A stretch of 64,000 nt of DNA, from assembly GCF_033807715.1 (NCBI RefSeq), contig NC_084591.1:48837415-48901414 (forward strand), given 5' to 3'. This document shows, piece after piece, positions 9,834 to 21,600 of this stretch. The notes under the pieces are model-generated. The model made no database searches. It was not told where the DNA came from and saw only the letters and a program-made list of their open reading frames with translations. The stretch comes from Cololabis saira. Lineage: Eukaryota > Chordata > Actinopteri > Beloniformes > Belonidae. Every line of letters begins with the position of its first letter. Position 1 is the first letter of the stretch. Both the position numbers and the translations under genes were made by a program.

Positions 9834-10745
9834 TTACATGAGGAAGGAGACAGGGCGGAGTGTTGTGTTCCCGCTCAAATCCACGTTGATTGTGATATTC
9901 AAAGAGACATGAACATGAGATCTTAGCCGTTGGAGGCAGGATGGGATCCGGACTCTCTGAGTCCGTGGGAGGGCCGATACGGGACAGGGCGTCGGACTTG
10001 ATGTTATTGTTGAGAACCGGGGCGATAGGAAAGGGAAAAAGCGGCTCAAAAACAGGGCCCATCTCACCTGGCAGGGGTTGAGTCTGTTGGCAGAATGCAA
10101 ATAAGCAAGGTTCTTGTGGGCCGTCCAAATCAAAAACGGGACGGTCGCCCCCTCCAACCAGTGCCTCCACTCCCGAAGAGCCCAAACCCCAGCCAGCAAC
10201 TCTCGATTCCCGACGTCATAGTTCCCCTGCACCAGGGAAAAACGGCGAGAGAAAAAAGCGCAGGGGTGCAGTTTGTTAGTCTGGGGATCTCTCTGGGACA
10301 GAACAGCACCAGCACCAGAATCCGAGGCATCCACGAAGAGCGCCTTGAGCTGGGTAAAAACCTGTTGAGCCTCCGGGGAGCACTGGAACGGGGACTTAGC
10401 CGACGTGAGTCTGGTTAGGGGGATGGCCACCTTACTGTAGTCCCAAATAAAGCATTGATAAAAGTTGGCGAACCCGAGGAACCTTTGGAGCTCCTTCCAA
10501 GTGGTGAGAACGGGCCAGTCAGTGACAGCTTGTATCTTGCCCAGATCTGGTTTAAGCTGGCCCTTGGCGATGATGTATCCCAGGAAACTAACAGAGCCAG
10601 CGTGAAACTCACACTCCTCTGGCTTAACATATAGTTTGTTCTCTAGCAGCCTCTGGAGGACCAGGCGAACGTGCCGTTTGTGTTCGACTAGGTACCGGGA
10701 GAAAATTAGGATGTCATCCAAACGAACACAAAACGGTTTAACTTG
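9834..10745 (-). pseudogene. Ty3/Gypsy pol fragment (RT end and RNase H)
   Basis: The minus-strand frame begins at the catalytic box of a Gypsy RT ([14 protein letters not shown], from the usual LDDIL) and continues through [10 protein letters not shown] and [12 protein letters not shown], the RT thumb. RNase H follows ([32 protein letters not shown]). About 20 residues appear missing before FVDASD. The usual TDHKNL box reads TAHKNL, so a catalytic aspartate is lost. After about residue 235 the frame drifts out of homology. It is an old fragment with no LTRs nearby on this strand. Confidence 0.85.
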
Positions 10746-10929
10746 TCTCTAAGAATGTCATAATAATCAACATGCCTACTTGAAGCCAGCTGAGACACTC
10801 CTCGACGCCAGATTATTCAGAGACCTACCGTGGTACCAGTTGGCTCCCGTTCACCCAAGTGGTAACGTTTGATCACTGATTTCTAGTGAATTTCCTTTTT
10901 AGTTATTGTTAATTTTTTTCTCCATTCTT

Positions 10930-11290
10930 TTAATAATAATAATAATAATAATACATTTTATTTGAAGGCGCCTTTCTGAACACTCAAGGTCGCCGTACAA
11001 TAGTTAAAAACAGTGTAACACAATAATAAAAGCTAGAGGGTAAACAAATACTCAGATTAAGTTAAAAAAACCACAACAACGACACTGTGCAAGTGGGGTC
11101 AGAGGGAGAAGGCAGTTCTGAACAGGTGGGTTTTCAGTTTGGTTTTGAAGTGAGGGAGTGAGGTGGTGTTCCTGAGATCCGGTGGTAGGCTGTTCCAGAG
11201 ACGGGGAGCAGAGCGGCTGAATGCTCTGCTCCCCATGGTGGCAAGACGGGCAGGTGGAACAGTCAGGTGGATGGAGGAGGAGGATCTTTT
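10930..11290 (-). mobile_element. L2/CR1-type LINE 3' end
   Basis: Reading the minus strand, a short frame ends in LWNSLPPDLRNTT and FKTKLKTHLFRTAF, the usual C-terminus of L2/CR1 ORF2. The element ends in a (ATT)n tail that shows on the plus strand as (AAT)n at 10933-10951. It is severely 5'-truncated and belongs to a different subfamily from the long L2 at 58725. Confidence 0.75.
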
Positions 11291-11469
11291 CCAGTGCCTC
11301 CCATGACCCCACAGCCCTGCACTCTCCGAACGTTTTAGTGTTTTTTGTGGACCTTGTGTACTTGTGCTTCGTTCCTTTTGGACTGTTTCCTTATTGGAAG
11401 TAAATCTTGTTTCAAACTTCTGTCGCTTCTGCTCCTGGCTCTACACACCACATAATAATTTGGCCATTA

Positions 11470-12133
11470 TGGACCAAGCGGAATCAGACCCATCCGGGCC
11501 AGCCTCGCCCAACTTGGACATCGGCTCAGACAACATGAGGACATGTTTCGTGAGGTTATGTAATCCGTTCGGATCCTCAGCACACAGGTCCGGGACCTCA
11601 CCGAACAGCTTAGCCGCTCGAACTCCAGCGCGTCACGACCCTCTATGGGTACTGCTCCCTCGCAACCATTGGCCCAGCCTTACCCTTCCCCTGCTCCTCA
11701 GAAAGAGCCCCATGTCCCTGCATCGGAACCATACCCTGGGGAGGTTGGGGGTAGATTTATTTTACGTTGTTCCCTGTTCTTTGATCTGCAGCTACTTAAC
11801 TACCCTACAGAGAGGGATAAGATCGCCTACACAATCAATTTACTTTGTGGTAGGGCAGCCCAGTGGGCTACAGCCCTATGGGAACAAGAGTCCTTCATCC
11901 TATCCTCGTTTGAGAGTTTTTCTGCAGAGCTGTGTAGGATTTTTGATCATCCTCTACAGGGACAAGAGGCAGCAAAGCGGTTATTTTCCCTTGTGCAAGG
12001 TTCTAGATCTGTGGCAGATTTTTCCATCGATTTTCAGATTACGGCATCAGAGAGTTGGTGGGGGGAGTTGGAGTTAAAAGGGGTCTTCCTCAGAAATCTC
12101 TCTAGTGAACTGAAGGACGAACTCCAGGGATGA
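11470..12133 (+). pseudogene. Gypsy Gag remnant
   Basis: The frame starts at an ATG (11470) with MDQAESDPSGPASPNL, shifts near 11640, and goes on with the capsid-like region YPTERDKIAYTINLLCGRAA, WATALWEQ and FSAELCRIFDHP, which fits the retrotransposon Gag domain. It ends at a stop before the usual nucleic-acid-binding part. At least one frameshift makes it non-functional. Confidence 0.75.
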
Positions 12134-12323
12134 GCCCAGCAGCCTGGAATATCTAATCTCGCTAGCCATCCGGATAGATAACCGGTTGAGGGAGAGACAA
12201 CGGCAGAGGTTGCGGACCAGCTCATCCTGGGTTAGGTAGTCGGTTTCCCCCGTACTACCACTAACCGTTCCCGGTCCTTCTCATTAGCCTCCAGCCATTT
12301 CCACCTCTTCCTCCGTTGAACCC

Positions 12324-12602
12324 ATGCAGCTGGGCAGGTCCCGGTTGCACTCCAGTGAGCGCCAGCGCCATTTCCATCATCGGCTGCTCCATTGTCTGGC
12401 AACCTGCCCGCAGACGCCAAAAGGGGGAGGCTCACCCGTGAGGGAGAGCGCACGGGTGAGTCAGACTTCCACCACTTTGAACTCTCCCCCACACTTCACG
12501 ATGGAGTCTTGTCTTCTCTGGGGCCAGGAGTCACTCCCGGTTAGGGTCCTCATCGACTCTGGGGCTGATGAGAGCTTCATCCATTACGAGTTAGCCACAT
12601 AG
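12324..12602 (+). pseudogene. Gypsy protease remnant
   Basis: This short frame carries VRVLIDSGADESFIHYE, the DSG active-site box of a retroviral-type aspartic protease, and stops at 12600-12602. It lies in a different frame from the Gag remnant just upstream, as expected for a decayed copy of one polyprotein. Confidence 0.7.
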
Positions 12603-12909
12603 CTTAATCTGCCCCTTGAACCTTTGTCCATCCTTAAGAATGTCACTGCCTTAGACAGCAGATTGATCACTTAGGTTAAGTATCGTACAGTCCCGGGTCA
12701 CCCTCATTATGTCTGGCAACCACCGAGAGGAGATTCAACTGTTTCATCCCTCCATGTTTGCTGTTTTTTTTTTGTTTTTTGGCCAATCCTGCTCAGCAGA
12801 GCTTTTGGTTTGTTTTTTGATATTAAATCACAGTTTTTTGGAACTCCTGCCTCCTGGTCTCTCCTGCGTTTGGGTCCTCATATACCAATTCCTGACAGAA
12901 AAGTAAATT

Positions 12910-13447
12910 TATAATATCCACTCCCGGCACCTTAACAATAAGTGAAAGGCATGTGCATTTGACAGTGTACAATAGCAATACTTTTTCCAGCACCCTCAGC
13001 AGCTCTGTCTCTATCCAAGTACCTTTTACTCTACTCCTAGTTAGGAAAGCTGCCTCGAATACCATTATACTGCCAGGGGGTTGTATCCTGGCAATACCGA
13101 GTGTTCTTACATGAGCCAAGCTAAATGACACCCGGTGTGACGAGATCAGTAAAGATGCTTTCCCCTTTCTTTCCCCCTTTTCCTACCACTCTGAGGTGTT
13201 TTTGGTCCTTGTTTGGAAATGGGTTACTGCACTTTCATGAACAGGACGACAGCACAGTTTACCACTATAATTGACAACACGGAAGCTTCTTTTTTATATT
13301 TACATATTTTTGTTCCCACATTCAACATATTAAACTATAGCAGTGAGGACATTTTCATGTGGTCTGAAGTAACGCGCATGTAGGTGTCCTTTTTATTTAC
13401 GTGAAAAGAAACCAAACCAAAGTGAAATTTCAGCATTACACACTCAT
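12910..13447. other. Unassigned stretch
   Basis: I see no gene, TIR element or coding homology here. Confidence 0.5.
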
Positions 13448-14755
13448 CAGGGGCCTCATTTAAAATGGAGTGCGTAGGATTCATACTAAAAGTGCACGTA
13501 CGCCCAAAAGCCGAAAATGGCGGGGGCAAAAAAAAATCCGGATCTATAAAACCGCGTGCACGCAGACTTCCACGCAATGTTCCCTTTATGAATCACAGTC
13601 CACCTGGAAAGCTGCGCAGCTGTCTTCCGCCCCATATCCCACCCTCAACACGCCCATAAATCCATATGGATGAGCCTACTGAGCATGCGCAGTGGCTTCC
13701 TGCAGCCTGTTAGGGATGAATGCGTCAGAATGAATGAACGTGTCGAGCCACCGTGCCACTGAATTTCGCTGAGATCTGAGATCGAGATGTTGTGGATGAT
13801 GTGGAGAGAGGACAGTGAAACGAGATTATTTGGTGGTCACAGTAAAAGTAGAAAAAGTATATAAATAGTATAAAATAAAGCGAGTGAGTGGCAGCACGTC
13901 GTTGCTGCCCGTTAGTGCCACGATCGCACGACGCAATTTCCACTGGGGGTATGGGGGGACATGTCCCCCCCACTTTTCAAAATGATGTATTTGTCCCCCC
14001 CACTTTTTACAGTTTAAAAACTAACGGTAGGCTCAGCAAATCATGAAGACACTCGTGACGGCGGCCCGGCAGCCCCCGCTCCCCCTCCTCCCTCCCGTCT
14101 CCCCTCAGAGCTGCTCTAGGCTGTTTTATGGTTCCGCGTTATACCAACGCAGAGCCTACGGCGTAGGGGACGCGGCGACGCGCACCTACGCCGGACCCTA
14201 CGGCGTAGGCTCTGCGTTGGTGTGACGCAGAACCATAATTCCGGCTTAAAAGTAAACAACATGAGCGCATGTACCAGTGCATGACAGGCAGACACACACA
14301 GGGAGAAGGGACTATTTCTTTAATTTTTTTTTTTTTTTTAAACTTTATCCTTATGAACGCAATTGTTATATAGTCCAACTTTCCTTATTTTAATCAGAAC
14401 ACTTTCTTTTTTCCTCTTCGGCGTGGAGTAGTGGGCTCGGAGCGGCAGTCATCCCCGCCCCCGCCCCCCCCCGCCGCCTGCTCCGTTATCAGCACTATTT
14501 TATTATAAGTCTGATATGTGATGACATTATTAAGAGTATGACATGAATCTGGCTTCATTTCACCACCTCACAGCCTGCGTCGCCAGTTCCCCATGTCTTA
14601 AGTAAATTCTTACGGGAGGGTCCAGGTTGCCGTAAAGATACGCAGATTTTTCGGTTAGTTTTTTCTTTTTAGATCCGAGGCTTTGCGTAGATGGCGGCTT
14701 CCGCAACTTTCAGGCGCTTTTTCTGCGCAAGCAAGCTTTATAGATGAGGCCCCTG
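13448..14755. mobile_element. TIR element with CAGGGGCCTCAT ends
   Basis: The left end reads caggggcctcatttaa and the right end is its near-complement, ending ...atgaggcccctg at 14755. No matching duplication of target bases is obvious. The interior is a patchwork: a GC-rich start, a poly-C-rich segment with the phrase acatgtccccccc (13960-14005), and a short palindromic MITE (14127-14237). No transposase was found. Fish genomes have many elements with this end; the superfamily is not assigned. Confidence 0.55.
14127..14237. mobile_element. Short palindromic MITE
   Basis: Two arms of about 42 bp fold on each other: tatggttccgcgttatacc... at the left and ...acgcagaaccata at the right, both including agcctacggcgtagg-type sequence. 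About 30 bp separate them. A lone right arm of the same MITE occurs at 21062-21098. Confidence 0.7.
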
Positions 14756-16177
14756 GTCATTTGGACCAGAGCAAATGCCAAAAGGTGTGAAAAACCCTTA
14801 TACATCTGTTAAATGGGTTTAATGTTCCCAGCTATGTTTTTCATTTCATGATTATGTACAAAATTCAATGATAAGCAGGGACTAACAAAAGTACTTTTTC
14901 AAATGTTACAATGCAATTAACTCACAAATACTCTTTGACATAAACCACTGTTTTTCTTCACCTCCAACACCACAAACAGACAGGTTTACAAATGGGCATA
15001 ATTACCTGTACTGATCAATAAGACTTTAAATGAAACACACTCATCATTGTATCCCCCAGCTTTGGTACTGGTTGACAACATGAGAGAAATGTATAGATGC
15101 TGTTAATGTGTGTTTACCTAGTCAGTGGTACAAGAACACTGTTTTTTGAGGTCACAGGGGACTTTTAACATTGACAAAGACAGAGAGAAAAATCAGAGGA
15201 GAACTGCAGCGTGTGTGTTTGTACAAAAAGGGTGGCTGAATGTGTTTTTTGGAGCTGTTAATACTTCAGGCTCCCCAGAGAAAAGGGTCAAATTCTGGCT
15301 CTCAAGTGCAGTCACCTACAGGTGTTAAATTTTCTGTGGTAATTAATAAACTACACCTGAAATTGAAACTGTCGCATTTTTGATCTGGAAAATTGACCAC
15401 AACTGCTGTTTAGTTAGTGGTCTCTGCATATTTTTAATTTGATGGAAGGCTCAGTCACATCCTCAGTTCTTTTTGATTAGTGCAGAGTAGATATTTCTAT
15501 TCTTTAAAGAGTCAAAATGCTATCATTTTTCTGAAAGCGTTCTTGAAGCTCAATCAACCATTGTCTATATAATAAAAAAATGCATCACGCCCTGGCTTTT
15601 ATCTAAAATAAGTATGTTTTCCAATCATGTTTTTGTAGATAATATTCAATGGATGGTCTGCAGTGGTAATGAATACCCTTATACAGAGGTCACAGAAGAT
15701 ATACCGTATAAAGTATCATAATGCCAAGCCATGTCAGTCAATTCAAAGGGTTCCTTCAAATGAACACTATCATCATTATCATCATTTCTTGTAATCAGTG
15801 CATTCATTTTTTTTATTTTGAGTATGTGTCAAAGTTAGAACTAAGGTTTGATCGTATTGCTCTCCAACTGCATCTTACATCAGCATTGATCTACACTCAA
15901 TAGATGACAATGCCAGCTGAAACCTTTTATGCCCCAAGTGTTGTGTAATGCTGGATTCACACTGAAAGCGCCTGACGCCTGCATCGCGCTGCTTGGTAGA
16001 TTCACACTGAAGTATGTCGATGCCGGTCGACGCCTGCAGTGGGCGGGGCTTTCAAGCTGCGCTGCAGAACTGGAGGGAACAAAGTGTATATAGCCTACAC
16101 ATATCTATATATAGCATGCACAGCTTCAGTTTCCTATTTCACCATGGATCACACTTTGGGAAGCCTTCTTTATATTT
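14756..16177. other. Unassigned stretch
   Basis: No gene is recognised. Two copies of gattcacactgaag/aagc (15955 and 15999) suggest part of a TIR element near 15950-16100, but no complete ends were found. Confidence 0.45.
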
Positions 16178-17840
16178 AGGGCCCGAGCACTTACAGTGCG
16201 AAGGCCCTATTGTATCTGTAGGAATTTTTCTCGTTTTTGTTTTTATCCTCGTTTTTCTTCCGACGAAATGAGGGCCTCTTTGCCCCCCTAAACGTGCCCC
16301 AAAATTCACCAAATTTTGGGCGCATTTTGGCGCAATTTATGCCATTCCTTCGGCAGTTAATATGGCCCGAACCCTAACGTGCACCCAGGTGTGTTATACA
16401 TCAAAATGTGCGTCTCCATCCTGCGACGACACGCCTTACTTTTCTCTTTCAAAAGTGTTACCGTGGCGACACTAGATGCCAAAAAGCGCGCCCCCCCTTC
16501 ATCTGATTGGTCCATACAGAAAAAACTTTGTGCCTCAAGCCCCACAATACGGTTTAACGTACATCCATGAAAATCGGTACACACCTGTATCATGTTGCAA
16601 CTTAAAGAAAAGTCTCTTGGCACCATGGCCGAAACCAAACAGGAAGTCGGCCATTTTGACCATTTTGAATTAATCGCGTAATTTTGGACCAATCAGATGA
16701 TGGGTGGACGTGCTTTTTGGCGTCTAGCATCGCCACGGTAACGCTTTTAACTAAGAAAAAGTAATGCGCGTTGTCGCAGAATCGAGATGCACATTTTGAT
16801 GTATAACACACCTGGGTGCACGTTACGGTTCGGGCTCTGAAGCTGCTGAAGAAATGGCATAATTCAAAATGGCCGACATCCTGTTTGGTTTCGGCCATGG
16901 CGCCAAGAGACTTTTCTTTAACTTGGGACATGATACAGGTGTGTAGTGATTTTCGTGCATGTACGTCAAACCGTATTGTTGGGCTGGAGGCACAAAGTTT
17001 TCTAGGGGGCGGTGTTCAGCCATTAGGCCACGACCATTAATGCAAACCATGAAATATCAAATTTATCAAAATATGCGTCTCCATCTTGCGACTACGCATT
17101 ACTTTTCTCTTTCAAAAGTGTTACCGTGGTGACGCTAGACGCCAAAAAGCGCGCCCCCCTTCATCTGATTGGTCCATATTTGATAGTTCCCCAAAAGTCA
17201 CCAAATTTTGCATGCTAGCCAGGCCTGGCGATACATTTGATATTTCATGGTTTGCATTAATGGGCGTGGCCTAACGGCTCAACAGCGCCCCCTAGAATAC
17301 TTTTCTCTGCCATAACTTTTGAATGGTTTGACATAAAAACTTGTGGGTGGTGTCATCGGACTCGGTATTGAATACTTGACCTTCGTTGGCCTGGATTAGC
17401 CCCGCCCCTTCTTCTGATTGTTCAATATTTGATAGTCCCTATTTTCTGGCATAACTTTTGAATGGTTTGACATAGAGGGTCGTGGGTGGTGTCATCTGAC
17501 TCGGTTTTGAGTACTTGACCTTCATTGGCATGAATTAGCCCCGCCCATTCTTCTGATTGGTCGATATGTGATACTTCCGATTTTCTGTATTAACTTTTGA
17601 ATGGTTTGACATAAAGACTCGTGAGTGGTGTCATCTGACATGGTTTTGAGTCCTTAAACATAATTGGTGCAAATCAGCCCCGCCCCTTCTTCTGATTGGT
17701 CGATATTTCATAGTTCCTATTTTCTGCCATAACTTGAATGGTTTGACATAGAGAGTCGTGGGTGGTGTCATTTCTGATATGCTTATGGGGGGCGGTGGCC
17801 ATGAGTGCGAGGGCCCGTTCATCGCTGCTTGCAGCTTTAA
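16178..17840 (+). repeat. GGGCCC-ended repeat, copy 1
   Basis: One end reads agggcccgagcactt and the other gcgagggcccgttcatcgct followed by gcttgcagctttaat. The inner half has segments present in both orientations (for example the tract around ggcgccaagagacttttctt and its complement near 16605). The other half holds four tandem units with a 139-bp period (starting about 17311, 17450, 17589 and 17728). Short frames across it are not conserved coding sequence. It is followed by a (TTA)n run. Other copies are at 27769-29450 (inverted), 25903-26092 and 43560-43880. Confidence 0.75.
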
Positions 17841-17841
17841 T

Positions 17842-17915
<74 letters not shown>
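17841..17915 (+). repeat. (TTA)n microsatellite
   Basis: About 25 TTA units sit directly after the repeat's end, possibly grown from a tail or target site. Confidence 0.95.
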
Positions 17916-17917
<2 letters not shown>

Positions 17918-18559
17918 CACTTGTTTCAAATAAAGTCTTCATTCATAGTCAAACCACTGAGATACGTGTTAATATATATAAGCAGCTCACAGGTTTTCAG
18001 TCTAATGAACTTCATTCTCATTGTATAATATAAAACAAAATATCAGTGTGTGATCTCATCATAGCTACTAATTTCAGATATTTCTTGGAGATTTATGGAA
18101 AAAATAATTTGCGTAAAAAAATACCTGTTGAGAGATTGTTATTGAGATGAAGAAAAAGTAAAGCTGAAAGAAGGGAAGGACGAAGGTAAAAGGGGTAAAA
18201 CATGAGGAGGTCGTGCCACATTGAGCTGGGGAGGTCAGAAAAACAAGCGTACAAAAAAACAGATCGAACGACAGGGAAAAAACAGGATGAGAGGGAGAGA
18301 GAAGCAAAAAGGGTTGAAGGCAGAGTCTGCATGTATAGGAAAATAACAAACGGCCACCAAAAACAGGGGGTTGGAAGGCATTATTTGGGAAAAAGACACA
18401 GAAAAAAGTAAAACTGTGGTAGACTCAGAACAGTGACGCAAAATGAGAATATATACATTTAACTTCCGGTATGATGGCGCCGCACACAGGTGCAGCGGCT
18501 CTCAGCTCTCCAGTTTAGTGTCTATTGTTTGCAATTTTCTTTGTATTTTTAGCGGTTTA
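17916..18559. other. Unassigned stretch
   Basis: No clear element is seen. The segment cttccggtatgatggcgccg (18463-18482) resembles the start of LINE 5' UTRs, but too little is present to assign it. Confidence 0.4.
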
Positions 18560-19275
18560 TACATCAGATCACAGCGATCTGCTGGTCCAGGGTGAAGACT
18601 GGACCATCAGCTGGTTTAGGTACCAAGAGGATCCTTCTGGATCTCTGCTCTGAACTGGAGCAGCTGCTCCGGTTCAGACTAACATGATCTTGAGCTGGAG
18701 CTGCTACAGGTCGGACAACTCTCTGTCACCTTGATGACCGTATGGGACGACTACTGGAGATTAAAGCAAGATCCTAAAACATCCCATAACTGTGTCTGGA
18801 CAGAAAAACATTAAAATACATTTTGCAGCGAAAAACCGGTTCTGTAAAGTTGTCCTTTAAAATAAAACTAAGATGTCACGGAAAGGTTGGTTGGTACGAT
18901 CTGATATAAGCTATAAATTCAATTCAATTCAATTCAATTCAATTTTATTTATATAGCGTCTAATACAACAGAGTTGTCTCTAGACGCTTTCCAGAGACCC
19001 ATACCCAGAACATGACCCCCGAGCAGTTATTACATAAACAATGGCAGGTAAAAAACTCCCCTAGTGGGAGAAAAACCTTAAGCCAAACAGTGGCAAGGAA
19101 AAACTCCCCTTTAGGAGGGAAGAAACCTTGAGCAGGACCAGGCTCATCAGGGGGGACCCTCCTGCCGAGGGCCAGACTGGTGGGTCAGGGACGGCAACAG
19201 CACAGCAGGCAGGTGGAAGCAGCAACGGGATGACCAGGGGTAAATAAATGAATTAAGTTTTTATTTTTTTATTTT
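18560..19275 (+). repeat. Interspersed repeat module (copy 2), split by an L2 3' end
   Basis: From about 18573 this follows the second half of the module at 8620-8975 (gaagactggaccat, aagaggatccttctggat, atcctaaaacatcccataac). An L2 fragment at 18919-19240 interrupts it; the module resumes with aatgaattaagtttttat, as in copy 1. Confidence 0.65.
18919..19240 (-). mobile_element. L2 3' UTR fragment, TSD TAAAT
   Basis: This is the last 320 bp of the L2 type found at the window's two ends, inserted on the minus strand with its (TTGAA)n tail at the left. TAAAT occurs on both sides (18914-18918 and 19241-19245), fitting a target-site duplication. Severe 5' truncation is usual for LINE copies. Confidence 0.85.
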
Positions 19276-19714
19276 TTTTTACCTTGTCTGCACACATATT
19301 AATGGTTGATACCACACCAATCCATAAAAACAAATCCAGGTGAAATCATACAAGGAATACAGGCATTGTACATGTCATTCTACTCTGCCTTGCTTTTATT
19401 TCTATCTTTAAATTATTTTATTCTATCTTATTCTATTTTATTTATGGCATTTTATTTGTTGTGGCAAAAAATGAAGGTTTCCAAATGTCATTGTATGTCT
19501 GACATGCAATGACAATAAAGTCTTTCTATTCTATTTCTATTTACAAAACAAGTGACAGTCTAAGAAGCACACTTGGCAGGTTATCCCTTAATTTGCAGTC
19601 ATTATATGTTAAAGGTTTGTGCAACTTTACAACAAGGACAGAGATGCGTAAAAATAATTGCTGAATAAAGGGACTGTTGGGTTGGGTGGATTTTTTTTTT
19701 TTTTTTAATCCTCT

Positions 19715-19865
19715 AGCACTAGAATGTGTCCAACTGGACTCTCAGCAGTCTGACCAGCACTTATCCATGCTGTACCCCTGTATGTCATTTCTTGCTTGTG
19801 TTGTAGATGTAAGTTGCTTTGGATAAAAGCGTCAATGACTAAATGACAGTAGTAGTAGTAATAGA
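19715..19865 (+). mobile_element. SINE/LINE 3' tail fragment
   Basis: The phrase gtaagttgctttggataaaa is the conserved 3' tail shared by several fish SINEs and their L2-type partner LINEs. It is followed by a degenerate (AGT)n tail. The promoter part is not recognised. Confidence 0.55.
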
Positions 19866-20073
19866 AATGGAATTAATGAAAGCGACACACACAGGTGAGA
19901 CAAGCTGAAGGGGTGCACAGAAAACAAATAAAAAAATCAAATTCAATAACATATTATAGAGGAATAGTGGAACTAGCGTTCAAGGCTCAGATATCTTTAT
20001 TCAATTTCCAAAGAGGTGTTTAGAAGGGACAATGGGAGAGTGAATCTTGAATGTGTTTGCGTCCAGATGCACA

Positions 20074-20075
<2 letters not shown>

Positions 20076-20162
<87 letters not shown>
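20076..20162 (+). repeat. (GT)n microsatellite
   Basis: About 43 GT units. Frames of Val-Cys or Thr-His across it are repeat artefacts. Confidence 0.98.
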
Positions 20163-20164
<2 letters not shown>

Positions 20165-20925
20165 CTGCACACAGAGGAATATGTTGCACATGCTTGCTGA
20201 TGGGGTCTTTTCATTGTATCCCAAGGCTCAACCTCCAGCTAACATAAGAGAAGCACAAGGCCAGCAGGACTCAATAGAAAACACACACTCATACACAAAA
20301 GCAAATCTTCCTACGCTTCCTCTCCACATCTCCCTTCATCTCTAGTCCTCAGTTTGTTTTTTTCTCATTTTTCCATCCTGCCATTATTCTGTGCGAGCTG
20401 AGGAGGCCTTGTACTTTCAACTTCTTTTTCTGTCTTTGTGTTGTGTTTGCATTCTGTCAACTGCTGTGAAAGTTAGTCTGAATCAGTAAAACTGAAATTA
20501 TTCTACTGTGGTTGCATCTACTGTAGGTGTAATAAACTTTAAGTATTAAATGTAGTATTTGTTTAGGCATAAATGTGACAGACACAGTGGCACGTTGGGA
20601 AATAAGGAACTCTTCATTTGATTTACATAATTTATAATTTATCTCTGTGTTTGAGTGATGACAAACACAACAAGAACATTTTTTGATTGATATGTTATGC
20701 ACTTTTTACAGGCAATATCACATTTGCACTCTTTTTTATGCATATTGTTTTTCATTTACCCTCGAAAAAAGCTAGAGGATAAAGATTGTGAAAAATAAAA
20801 CTTCAAATAGCCAAGTTTGCAATTTATGAAAGTAGCGTACTGCACCAACAAACAGAAAGGAAGAAGCAAAACAACAGCAAATCATTCAACTTTCAGTCTG
20901 CTGGTAACCAAAGCAGCAGACAAAA
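20163..20925. other. Unassigned stretch
   Basis: I see no gene or mobile-element hallmark here. Confidence 0.5.
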
Positions 20926-21600
20926 TAGGCCCTGTTCCATTAGTCAGGAGGCTCTCAGAGCTAGAGGTTTCTACACCCTCCTAACCAGCCAGAACGTTTT
21001 AGAGGAAACACTGTTGCAGAAGTCATAGAAATCTGAATTTTGTATATGTTACAAAGTTACAGCCGTAGGCTCTGCGTTGGTGTAACGCGGAACCATAAAT
21101 CAGCCTGGAAGTTACACGTGTCATTTGTTGATGTTTTTTCCAGGATTCTGATTGGCTGTCATGATGCTCTCAGCGTAAAACAACTCTTTATTTCTCAGAA
21201 TGAAGGGAAAAACATGAACATTGATGTGCAGGAAATTAACCCACTAATGTTGTGTTTCTGCCTTAAGAAATGTTACAGATATCATTGTGAAAATCGCCGT
21301 TAACGTCAAAACGGACAGTAATTAGAATACTTCCGTGTGTCCGATCCTCCGTTATCCAATGGGGGACTGATGCGCCCAGCGGCTGGAAGCGACGCAGCCG
21401 GTCCTCACTTATCCAATGGGATTGATGCTGTGAGCGGCTTGAAGCGACGCCGCCGGGTTACATTAGAATCTGTTGAGAGCCCGCTGCGTCGGTGCTTGAC
21501 GCTGAGGGCGACCTTGTGCGTCAGAAACTGACGCCTAAGGGCCCTGACCAAGCGTCGGTTTTTGACGCGCTGGGAGTGAGACTGTGTTGGCATAACAGAA
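20926..21600 (+). repeat. Dispersed repeat shared with 49345-51141
   Basis: The left part (20926-21045, aataggccctgttccatt...) matches 49345-49465 in inverted orientation. The right part (21170-21600) matches 50700-51141 in direct orientation and includes tandem-like GC-rich units around cgttatccaatggg. A single MITE arm (21062-21098) sits between. No coding sequence is supported. Confidence 0.65.

Larger units (their letters stand above)
11330..12905 (+). mobile_element. Decayed Ty3/Gypsy element (gag-protease)
   Basis: The left end (about 11330-11460) looks like the 3' part of an LTR, then come gag and protease remnants. The right end (about 12770-12905) again looks LTR-like, with gaactcctgcctcctggtct and tgcgtttgggtcctc, phrases shared with the solo LTR at 46294-46635. 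RT, RNase H and integrase are absent, so most of pol has been deleted. It is not obviously the partner of the minus-strand pol piece at 9834. Confidence 0.65.

Noticed and set aside
16357..17274. Recurring frames with phrases such as LLFSFKSVTVATLDAKK
   Set aside because: They come from the GGGCCC-ended repeat, appear in both strands of each copy with stops at varied places, and match no domain I know.
20001..20345. Thr-His and Val-Cys repeat frames
   Set aside because: They arise from the (GT)n microsatellite only.
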